Below are positions 1-7,501 of a stretch of 10,299 nt of DNA, one piece after another (position 1 is the stretch's first letter; each line of letters starts with the position of its first letter). The notes under the pieces are model-generated. The model was not told where the DNA came from, made no database searches, and worked only from the letters and a program-made list of their open reading frames with translations. A program made the position numbers and the translations under genes. The stretch comes from Frankiales bacterium (GTDB lineage Bacteria > Actinomycetota > Actinomycetes > Mycobacteriales > SCTD01): the NCBI GenBank assembly GCA_025464695.1, contig JAODNQ010000007.1, positions 1-10,299 on the forward strand. Direction: 5' to 3'.

Positions 1-624
1 GCGGCCCCGCCGTCCGCCTGGCCCGCCGCCGCGGCCCTCGGCGGCCCGCCGGCCTCGCCCGGACAGGCCGCCACTGCCCAGACCGCCTCCGCGCAGGCCG
101 CCACTGCCCAGGGCGCTGCCCAGGGCGCGGCTGCCCCGGCCGGGCCCGCCGTCGCCGGCAGCCTCGACGCCGCGACCCTGCGCCGCGCCTGGGACGCCGT
201 CCTGCTCGCGGTCAAGGAGCGCAAGAAGACCGCGCACGCGCAGCTGACCACCGCGCAGGTGCTGGGCGTGCAGGGGCGGACCGTGACGCTGTCGTTCACC
301 CACGCGCCGATCATGCGCGCGTTCCAGAGCAGCACCGGCGTCGACGTCCTCAAGGAGGCGGTGCGCGAGACCCTCGGCGTCGACCTCGACGTCGCCTGCG
401 TGGTCGGGGGCGCCGACGGCCCCTCGGGCGGCGGCCACGAGCCGGCCGCGCCGCGCGACCCGGGACCCCGACCGGCGCCCCGCTACGACAGCTTCGCCCC
501 CGGCGACGAGGCCGAGCCCGAGGACCCGGACGCCCCCGCCCCGCCGCCCCAGGTGTCGGGTGAGGACGCCGCCCTGCGACTGGTGCAGTCCGAGCTGGGC
601 GGCAAGGTCGTCTCGAGCGACTAG
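1..624 (+). CDS. dnaX: DNA polymerase III subunit gamma/tau, C-terminal part (5' end outside window)
   Basis: This is the 3' end (207 codons plus TAG) of the clamp-loader subunit that loads the sliding clamp and organises the replicative polymerase. The ATPase domains lie upstream of the window. The fragment opens with an Ala/Pro/Gln-rich linker (fragment residues 1-54) containing a 10-residue repeat. A folded domain follows at about residues 55-137, starting [20 protein letters not shown] and including the [11 protein letters not shown] stretch typical of actinobacterial DnaX. Last comes an acidic, proline-rich disordered tail (about 138-190) and a short end helix. The reading frame is open from base 1 with no start needed. 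The downstream neighbours ybaB and recR are the classical dnaX partners, which supports the call. The linker composition is ordinary for this family. Identification rests on the folded domain and synteny because the catalytic part is not visible. Confidence 0.92.
   Translation, partial: AAPPSAWPAAAALGGPPASPGQAATAQTASAQAATAQGAAQGAAAPAGPAVAGSLDAATLRRAWDAVLLAVKERKKTAHAQLTTAQVLGVQGRTVTLSFTHAPIMRAFQSSTGVDVLKEAVRETLGVDLDVACVVGGADGPSGGGHEPAAPRDPGPRPAPRYDSFAPGDEAEPEDPDAPAPPPQVSGEDAALRLVQSELGGKVVSSD
64..111 (+). repeat. 18-bp direct repeat in the dnaX linker
   Basis: An 18-base unit, CAGGCCGCCACTGCCCAG, occurs perfectly at 64-81 and 94-111, exactly 30 bases (10 codons) apart, so the frame is kept and the peptide QAATAQ is repeated. 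A shorter echo (CCCAGGGCGC at 108-117 and 119-128) follows. It lies in the disordered linker and is probably a slippage-prone, length-variable segment. Confidence 0.85.
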
Positions 625-641
625 GCCAACCCAGGCCGACC

Positions 642-647
642 TAGGCT
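642..647 (+). promoter_or_regulatory. Possible -10 element ahead of ybaB-recR
   Basis: TAGGCT in the 68-base dnaX-ybaB gap fits the actinobacterial TANNNT -10 pattern and is identical to the hexamer ahead of ask. Transcription would start near 654 and give a leader of about 39 bases that includes the ybaB ribosome site. No convincing -35 is seen, and readthrough from dnaX is equally possible. Confidence 0.35.
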
Positions 648-692
648 GGCCGTCCACGACCGCGACCACCGCAGCGCACCCGAAGGAGCACC

Positions 693-1016
693 GTGAAGCC
701 TGGCGGCCAGCCGAACATGCAGCAGCTCATGAAGCAGGCGCAGAAGATGCAGGCCCAGATGGCCGACGCGCAGGCGAAGCTGGCGGACGAGCAGGTCACG
801 GGCACCGCGGGCGGCGGCCTGGTCACGGTCACCATGACCGGTGCCGGCGTGATGGTCGGGCTGAAGATCGCCCCCGCGGCTGTCGACCCCGACGACGTCG
901 AGACGCTGGAGGACCTGGTCCTCGCTGCCGTGCGCGACGCGGCCGCGAACGCCGGCGCGCTGCAGGAGAGCACGATGGGCCCGCTGACGAGCGGTCTCGG
1001 CCTGCCGGGGATGTAG
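693..1016 (+). CDS. ybaB: YbaB/EbfC family nucleoid-associated DNA-binding protein
   Basis: A 107-residue protein of the YbaB/EbfC family. These are small homodimeric proteins that bind DNA and associate with the nucleoid, and are often encoded between dnaX and recR. The N-terminal part (about residues 8-34, [15 protein letters not shown] and on) is the long amphipathic helix of the family. The conserved [15 protein letters not shown] strand region follows at about 38-52, then [16 protein letters not shown] (72-87), and a short Gly/Pro-rich end. Length is normal. The start is GTG at 693, preceded by AAGGAG at 683-688; the Met at codon 9 is a weaker choice because it would cut the conserved GQPNMQQL leader. 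The stop is only 5 bases before recR, so the two are almost certainly co-transcribed. The precise cellular role of the family is still debated. Confidence 0.95.
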   Translation: MKPGGQPNMQQLMKQAQKMQAQMADAQAKLADEQVTGTAGGGLVTVTMTGAGVMVGLKIAPAAVDPDDVETLEDLVLAAVRDAAANAGALQESTMGPLTSGLGLPGM

Positions 1017-1021
1017 CCCGG

Positions 1022-1624
1022 ATGTACGAGGGCGCCGTCCAGGACCTCATCGACGAGCTCGGCCGGCTGCCCGGCGTCGGGCCCAAGAGCGCGCAGCGCA
1101 TCGCCTTCCACCTGCTGGCCGCCGACCCTGTCGACGTCCGCCGTCTGGTCACCGCGCTGACGGAGGTCAAGGAGAAGGTCCGCTTCTGCCGCGTCTGCGG
1201 GAACGTCAGCGAGCAGGAGGAGTGCCGGGTCTGCCGCGACCCGCGCCGCGACCTGACGGTGATCTGCGTCGTCGAGGAGCCCAAGGACGTCGTCGCGATC
1301 GAGAAGACGCGGGAGTTCCGCGGGCGCTACCACGTGCTCGGCGGCGCGATCAGCCCGATCGAGGGCATCGGGCCCGACGCCCTGCGCATCCGCGAGCTGC
1401 TGGTGCGCCTGCAGGACGGGTCGATCACCGAGCTGATCCTGGCCACCGACCCGAACCTCGAGGGCGAGGCGACCGCCACCTACGTCGCCCGCCTGGTGGG
1501 GCCGATGGGCCTCAAGGTCACCCGGCTGGCCAGCGGCCTGCCCGTCGGCGGCGACCTCGAGTACGCCGACGAGGTCACCCTGGGCCGCGCCTTCGAGGGA
1601 CGCCGCACCGTCGACACCCGCTGA
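1022..1624 (+). CDS. recR: Recombination mediator protein RecR
   Basis: A full-length, 200-residue RecR. It forms a ring-shaped clamp that works with RecO (and RecF) to load RecA onto SSB-coated gaps during recombinational repair. All family parts are visible: the helix-hairpin-helix [17 protein letters not shown] (16-32), a four-cysteine zinc finger (C56, C59, C68, C71), the Toprim domain with E85-E86-P87 and T142-D143-P144, and the C-terminal [20 protein letters not shown] motif (171-190). The ATG at 1022 is chosen because the frame is open further upstream only across ybaB, and [20 protein letters not shown] is the normal RecR beginning. There is no strong Shine-Dalgarno site. Translation is probably coupled to ybaB, which ends 5 bases earlier. 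Confidence 0.98.
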   Translation: MYEGAVQDLIDELGRLPGVGPKSAQRIAFHLLAADPVDVRRLVTALTEVKEKVRFCRVCGNVSEQEECRVCRDPRRDLTVICVVEEPKDVVAIEKTREFRGRYHVLGGAISPIEGIGPDALRIRELLVRLQDGSITELILATDPNLEGEATATYVARLVGPMGLKVTRLASGLPVGGDLEYADEVTLGRAFEGRRTVDTR

Positions 1625-1674
1625 CGGCGGGACCGGCCCTCGCCCCCTGCGTGCCGCGGTGCCCTCGTGGATGA

Positions 1675-1680
1675 CAGGGT
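1675..1680 (+). promoter_or_regulatory. Weak -10-like hexamer ahead of the DUF5063 gene
   Basis: CAGGGT differs by one base from TANNNT and ends 6 bases before the ATG at 1687, the spacing expected for a leaderless start. The first, normally invariant T is missing, so this is only a hint. The 62-base gap from recR otherwise holds nothing recognisable. Confidence 0.2.
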
Positions 1681-1686
1681 GGGCCC

Positions 1687-2244
1687 ATGACCGACGCGCC
1701 TGCGGACCGCCGCAGCGACGACCTCCGCCTGGCCGCCGACGTCGCCCGCGACGTCCAGCGCTACGTCGCCACCCTGCACGCCGTCGCGGCCGGCGCCGCG
1801 GACAGCCAGGCGGTCGCGCTGCTGCTGCTCGACGTCGCCCAGGTCTGCCTCGCGGGGGCCCACCTGTCCGCCCGCACCGACGTCGTCCTCGAGGAGACCG
1901 TCGAGCCCGGAACGGCCGAGCTCATCGACGCCGACGCCCTGCGCGAGGGCCTGGCCCGCGAGCTCGACGACCTCGACGCCTACCTCGAGGTGTTCGACCC
2001 CTACGAGGACGACGAGCCCGAGCAGCGCCTGCTGTCGGACGACCTCACCGACGCCGCCGTCGACCTGCTCATCGGCCTGGCGCACTACGACGCCGGCCGC
2101 AGCCGCGAGGCGCTCTGGTGGTGGCAGTACACCTGCCTGAACTCCTGGGGCACCTCGATGTCCGCCGCCCTGCGCGCCCTGCAGAGCATCACCGCGCACG
2201 CCCGCCTCGACGCCGGACGCGAGCCGCTGCCCGAGCAGGTCTGA
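1687..2244 (+). CDS. DUF5063 domain protein (conserved actinobacterial recR neighbour)
   Basis: A 185-residue cytoplasmic protein recognised as DUF5063, a family of unknown function commonly found next to recR in actinobacteria. No signal peptide or membrane segment is present. It is acidic and predicted mostly helical: an N-terminal helical half (10-62), an acidic stretch (about 93-120, including EVFDPYEDDEPEQ), and a highly conserved C-terminal block with EALWWWQYTCLNSWGTSMSA (141-160) followed by ALRALQSITAHARLD (161-175). The three tryptophans 144-146 and W154 are the family signature. No catalytic motif can be seen. The start is ATG at 1687 with only a G-rich stretch upstream. Its position between recombination and lysine-pathway genes gives no functional clue. 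Family membership is fairly sure from motif memory; function is unknown. Confidence 0.88.
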   Translation: MTDAPADRRSDDLRLAADVARDVQRYVATLHAVAAGAADSQAVALLLLDVAQVCLAGAHLSARTDVVLEETVEPGTAELIDADALREGLARELDDLDAYLEVFDPYEDDEPEQRLLSDDLTDAAVDLLIGLAHYDAGRSREALWWWQYTCLNSWGTSMSAALRALQSITAHARLDAGREPLPEQV

Positions 2245-2280
2245 GCGGAACCGGGGCGCGCACGCCCGCGTCCCACCCGC

Positions 2281-2730
2281 ATGAGGCGCCTGCTCGTCCT
2301 GATCGCGACGGCCGGCGTCCTCGGGCTGCCGCTGCCCGGCGCGCACGCGAGCTGCGTGGGGCCGCAGCTGTCGGTCGAGGGGGTCGTCCCCACCTACCTG
2401 CCGGGGCACGTCGCGCAGGTCCGGCTCGCCCCCGGGCAGGCGGTCGACGTCGTCGGGGAGGCCTTCTTCGCCGGCTGCGACGACGTCGGCGGTGGTGACG
2501 GCGACGGCGGCTGCGACGACGACGCTCCCGGGGAGCGCATGCTGCCCCGGCGCGACGTCGCTCTCGACCTCGTGGTGGGCGGGCACGGCCGGCGGCTGGG
2601 CAGGGCCGACGCCGACGACGCCTTCGTGGTGCGCTGGTCCGTGCGCGTCCCGGCGGGTCTGCCCCCGGGGCCCGCGGTGCTCGGCGCGGGCGGCGCCCGG
2701 CTCGACGTGGTGATCACGGCCCCCCGGTAG
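2281..2730 (+). CDS. Small exported protein of unknown function with Asp/Gly/Cys loop
   Basis: A 149-residue protein with a clear signal peptide: two arginines (2-3), a hydrophobic core (4-17) and a likely cleavage site after AHA (21-23), leaving a mature chain starting SCVGPQLSV. The Cys at 25 lacks a proper lipobox, so it is probably secreted rather than lipidated. The mature part looks all-beta ([20 protein letters not shown] and [19 protein letters not shown]), suggestive of a single Ig-like fold. Between strands sits a loop at 66-81 made only of Cys, Asp, Gly and one Val, with C66 and C78 possibly disulfide-bonded. The ATG at 2281 is the only start available after the in-frame stop at 2242, yet no Shine-Dalgarno site precedes it. 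It ends 10 bases before ask. No function is assigned. Confidence 0.8.
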   Translation: MRRLLVLIATAGVLGLPLPGAHASCVGPQLSVEGVVPTYLPGHVAQVRLAPGQAVDVVGEAFFAGCDDVGGGDGDGGCDDDAPGERMLPRRDVALDLVVGGHGRRLGRADADDAFVVRWSVRVPAGLPPGPAVLGAGGARLDVVITAPR

Positions 2731-2733
2731 GCT
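2728..2733 (+). promoter_or_regulatory. Leaderless-type -10 element of ask
   Basis: TAGGCT overlaps the stop codon of the preceding gene and ends 7 bases before the ask ATG, so transcription would begin at or next to the start codon. The only Shine-Dalgarno-like bases (GGAGG, 2735-2739) are one base from the ATG, too close for normal use, which favours leaderless initiation. No good -35 is seen. Confidence 0.5.
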
Positions 2734-2740
2734 CGGAGGC

Positions 2741-5028
<2,288 letters not shown>

Positions 5029-5087
5029 CGGCCGGACCGGGTGACCGCCGGACGGGTGGCGTGACCGGCACCGACGGGTCGCTCCTC

Positions 5088-5107
5088 GGGCCCGCGGGTA
5101 CGGGCCC
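5088..5107. promoter_or_regulatory. Inverted repeat just ahead of the kinase start
   Basis: GGGCCCG (5088-5094) and CGGGCCC (5101-5107) form a perfect 7-bp inverted repeat around a 6-base spacer, ending 3 bases before the kinase GTG. No T-run follows, so it is not a normal terminator. As RNA it could fold over the start region; as DNA it could be an operator. With this base composition a chance origin is possible. Confidence 0.35.
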
Positions 5108-5110
5108 CGC

Positions 5111-6301
5111 GTGACCGACCTGCCGCCCGAGCCCACCTCTGCGATGCCGCTGCCGGAGCAGCGGGTCATCGGAGGGCGGTACCGCCTGATGGACGTCATC
5201 GGCCGTGGTGGCACCGCCGAGGTCTGGCGCGCCCACGACGAGGCGCTGGCCCGCACGGTCGCGGTCAAGCTCGTCACGGTGCCCACCGACGAGGGTGCGC
5301 AGCGGGCCGGCGAGGAGGCCCGGCTGCTGGCCGGCCTGAGCCACCCCAGCCTGGTGCCCGTGTACGACGCCGGCACGGACGAGAACGACCGGCCGTGGGT
5401 CGTCATGGAGCTGGTCGAGGGCGAGACCCTCGGCGACACCGTGCGCCGCGGCCCGCTCGACCCCGTGCGGGCGGCCGTCGTCGGCCAGGCCGTCGCCGAG
5501 GCGCTCGCCTACGTCCACGCGCAGGGCCTCGTGCACCGCGACGTCAAGCCCGGCAACGTCCTCATGGGCCGGGACGGGCGGGTCCGGCTGACCGACTTCG
5601 GCATCGCCCGCCTCGTCGACGCCGCGAAGGTCACCGCCACCGGCATGACCGTGGGCACGGCCAGCTACCTCGCGCCCGAGCAGGTCATGGGCGAGCGCGT
5701 CACCCCGATGGCCGACGTCTACGCCCTCGGTCTGGTGCTCCTCGAGTGCCTCACCGGCCGCCGCGAGTACGCCGGCAGCACCGTCGAGGTCGCCCTGGCC
5801 CGGCTGAACCGCCAGCCTGACGTCCCCGTCGACCTCCCGGCCGGCTGGCCCCAGCTGCTCACGGCCATGACCGCCCGGGAGCCGGACGCCCGGCCCACCG
5901 CCGGCGAGGTCGCGGAGGAGCTGTCCCGAATCGCCTCCGGCGGCACCGCCACCACCGTCCTGGCGTCCCCCACGACCGCGCAGCCCGTCGTGGACCGCAC
6001 GCAGGTGCTCCAGCAGACCCGGGTGGCCCCGGCCGCGGTGCCGCCCGCGGTCGCGCGACCGGTCGCTCGGCCCGTCGCCCCGGAGGCGCTCCCGGTGGCC
6101 GACAGCGACGACGGCTGGAAGTGGGCGCTCGCGCTCGTCGCCGTCATCGCCGTCCTGATCGGGGGTGCGGCGCTCGCCGGCCTGTTCGACAAGGGCTCCG
6201 GCCGCACCCCGGCCGCCGTGTCGAACAGCGTGCCGGGGCCGGTCGCCACCACCCTGCGCAACCTCCAGCGCGAGGTCGCGAAGGCAGGGGAGGAGCGGTG
6301 A
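5111..6301 (+). CDS. Membrane-anchored Ser/Thr protein kinase (PknB type, no PASTA domains)
   Basis: A 396-residue Hanks-type kinase. The kinase domain (about 24-275) has every catalytic element: glycine loop GRGGTAEV (31-38), lysine K53, helix-C glutamate E69, HRDVKPGN (142-149) with catalytic D144, DFG (162-164) and APE (188-190). The activation loop contains V-T-A-T (T175, T177), the position of the autophosphorylated threonines of mycobacterial PknB. A Thr/Pro/Ala/Val-rich linker (277-335) leads to one membrane span (about 338-358), then only about 38 external residues. There are no PASTA repeats or other sensor domain, so the signal may come through partner proteins. GTG 5111 is the start; no clear Shine-Dalgarno site is seen. 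An 82-base gap separates it from asd, and its stop overlaps the next gene by GTGA, pointing to joint translation with the lipoprotein. Substrates are unknown. Confidence 0.95.
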   Translation: MTDLPPEPTSAMPLPEQRVIGGRYRLMDVIGRGGTAEVWRAHDEALARTVAVKLVTVPTDEGAQRAGEEARLLAGLSHPSLVPVYDAGTDENDRPWVVMELVEGETLGDTVRRGPLDPVRAAVVGQAVAEALAYVHAQGLVHRDVKPGNVLMGRDGRVRLTDFGIARLVDAAKVTATGMTVGTASYLAPEQVMGERVTPMADVYALGLVLLECLTGRREYAGSTVEVALARLNRQPDVPVDLPAGWPQLLTAMTAREPDARPTAGEVAEELSRIASGGTATTVLASPTTAQPVVDRTQVLQQTRVAPAAVPPAVARPVARPVAPEALPVADSDDGWKWALALVAVIAVLIGGAALAGLFDKGSGRTPAAVSNSVPGPVATTLRNLQREVAKAGEER

Positions 6302-6918
6302 GGAGAGCTCTGCTCGCGGCCGGGCTGGTGCTCGCGCTCGCCGGCTGCTCGAGCCCGCAGGCCGACCTCGACGACGCCGTCGCCGCGCTCACCGACTCGG
6401 TGAACCGCGGCGACGTCGCCGCGACCCGGGCGGGCGCGGACGAGGTCGCCACGCTGGCCGAGCAGCAGCGCGGCGAGCTCGGCAAGACACGGGCGGACCG
6501 CATCATCAGCCTTGCCGCGGCCCTCAAGGCCAAGGCCGGCAACCTCGCCGTTCGGCCGCTGCCGTCCCCGAGCCCGTCGGAGGAGCCGGAGCAGGAGGAG
6601 ACGACGCCGCCCCCGCCGAGCCGCGAGCCGTCTCCGTCCCCCTCGCCCTCCCCGGAGCCGGTGGAGACGACCGAGGCACCGGAGCCGTCCGACTCCCCCG
6701 AGCCGGAGCCGACCGACGACGACGGAGGTCTGCTGCCGACCCTGGGCTCGACCGCGCAGCCCTCAGCGCAGCCGTCGCCCAGCGAGGCCGCCTTCACGAG
6801 CCCCAGCCCGACTCGGGCGCCCACGTCCACGAGCCGCTCGCCGCGGCCGTCGTCGTCGCCGGTCAGCGCCTCCGGTCCGACCGGCAGCAGCCCGACCCCG
6901 GCGTCCACCCCGGCGTGA
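6298..6918 (+). CDS. Lipoprotein 1 with short helical domain and Pro/Ser/Glu-rich tail
   Basis: A 206-residue predicted lipoprotein of no recognised family. The signal peptide MRRALLAAGLVLALAGC ends in a good lipobox (L-A-G-C, lipidated C17). Residues 18-85 are predicted alpha-helical, with N36-R-G-D39 and RADRIISLAAAL (65-76). The same pattern occurs in the next gene, so the two are tandem paralogues. From about 86 to the end the chain is a low-complexity, disordered Pro/Ser/Thr/Glu tail (PSPSPSPSPEP and similar) of about 120 residues with no terminal domain. Such tails commonly span or lie in the cell wall. The GTG start at 6298 overlaps the kinase stop (GTGA) and has GGAGG at 6289-6293, so it is translationally coupled to the kinase. 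A partner or sensor role for the kinase is inferred from context only. Confidence 0.85.
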   Translation: MRRALLAAGLVLALAGCSSPQADLDDAVAALTDSVNRGDVAATRAGADEVATLAEQQRGELGKTRADRIISLAAALKAKAGNLAVRPLPSPSPSEEPEQEETTPPPPSREPSPSPSPSPEPVETTEAPEPSDSPEPEPTDDDGGLLPTLGSTAQPSAQPSPSEAAFTSPSPTRAPTSTSRSPRPSSSPVSASGPTGSSPTPASTPA

Positions 6919-7463
6919 CCGGCCAGGGCCGCGGGGTCCTCGGCGGCGTCCTCGCCGTCCTGCTGCTGGCGGGCTGCGGGAGCAGCAGCGCCGCGGACGC
7001 GCTCGTGGACCGGACGGACGCCGTGACCGAGGCGGCGAACGACGGCGACGCGGAGGCGTTCCGGGAGGCCGTCGACGCACTGACCGGCACGGTGAAGGAC
7101 CAGCGCGACGCCGACACGCTGCCGGCCGACCGCGCCCAGCGGCTGCTCGCCCTCGCCGCCGCCCTCCGCAGCCAGGCCGCCGACGTCGACGCGGACGCCC
7201 GCGCCGCCGCAGCTGCCCGTCAGGCTGCCGCGGACAAGGCCGCCGCCGCCGAGGCCGCGGCGGACAGGGTGGCGGCGGAGCAGATGGCGGCGGAGGCGGC
7301 GGCGGAGAAGGCGGCGGCCGAGAAGGCAGCCGCGGACAAGGCAGCCGCGGACAAGGCAGCGGCCGCCGACGCCGCGGCCCGTGCGGCCGCCGCGCAGCAG
7401 GACGAGGACGACGGCGGCCAGGACGGCAAGGACAAGGGCAAGGACAAGGGCGGCAAGGGCTGA
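6915..7463 (+). CDS. Lipoprotein 2, paralogue of the preceding one, with Ala/Lys repeat tail
   Basis: A 182-residue predicted lipoprotein. A hydrophobic signal (about 7-19, with only one arginine before it) ends in the lipobox L18-A-G-C21. Residues 26-90 match the helical region of the preceding gene: N42-D-G-D45 and RAQRLLALAAAL (73-84), with a two-residue difference in spacing. The tail is entirely different: residues 95-160 are an Ala-rich, charged helix with five-residue units (EKAAA, DKAAA), resembling the long helical region of TolA in composition. The protein ends in an acidic then Lys/Gly-rich stretch (162-182, ...KDKGKDKGGKG). The GTG at 6915 overlaps the previous stop (GTGA), so it is the third gene of the kinase operon. 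The Ala-rich tail may stretch through the wall or form a coiled coil; no function is known. It is not TolA, as there is no C-terminal domain. Confidence 0.85.
   Translation: MTGQGRGVLGGVLAVLLLAGCGSSSAADALVDRTDAVTEAANDGDAEAFREAVDALTGTVKDQRDADTLPADRAQRLLALAAALRSQAADVDADARAAAAARQAAADKAAAAEAAADRVAAEQMAAEAAAEKAAAEKAAADKAAADKAAAADAAARAAAAQQDEDDGGQDGKDKGKDKGGKG
7326..7355 (+). repeat. Tandem 15-bp repeat encoding AAADK units
   Basis: GCAGCCGCGGACAAG occurs twice head to tail (7326-7340 and 7341-7355), each copy encoding one five-residue unit of the Ala/Lys helix. Degenerate copies with GAGAAG flank it on the left. It suggests growth of the tail by slippage or unequal exchange. Confidence 0.85.
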
Positions 7464-7473
7464 GAGCCTCAGC
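7459..7473 (+). terminator. Small hairpin at the end of the kinase-lipoprotein operon
   Basis: GCTGAG (7459-7464), a 3-base loop, and CTCAGC (7468-7473) form a perfect 6-bp hairpin that includes the lipoprotein 2 stop codon. It abuts a second, larger hairpin. There is no T-run, so termination is likely but not proven. Confidence 0.4.
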
Positions 7474-7501
7474 GACCCGGCGGGCGCCCTACGCCGGGTC
7501 G
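7473..7501. terminator. Candidate bidirectional terminator between convergent genes
   Basis: CGACCCGGCG (7473-7482) and CGCCGGGTCG (7492-7501) form a perfect 10-bp stem around a 9-base loop. The loop contains the stop codon of the minus-strand peptidase gene (7489-7491). It can fold in transcripts from both sides and lacks a T-run on either strand, as is usual for actinobacterial terminators. Confidence 0.6.

Noticed and set aside
560..1021. N-terminal extension of RecR through ybaB
   Set aside because: The extension overlaps the clearly real ybaB in another frame and is low-complexity. RecR proteins begin at the position corresponding to ATG 1022.
2254..2267. Small hairpin GGGCG/CGCCC before the secreted protein gene
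   Set aside because: Only 5 bp with a 4-base loop; expected by chance at this GC content.
5099..5104. TACGGG ahead of the kinase GTG as a leaderless -10
   Set aside because: The spacing fits but the conserved final T is missing and the bases are part of the inverted repeat, so it cannot be supported.
7195..7463. Lipoprotein 2 as a TolA or histone-like (HU tail) protein
   Set aside because: The Ala/Lys composition is similar, but there is a lipobox at the N-terminus and no TolA C-terminal or HU DNA-binding domain.
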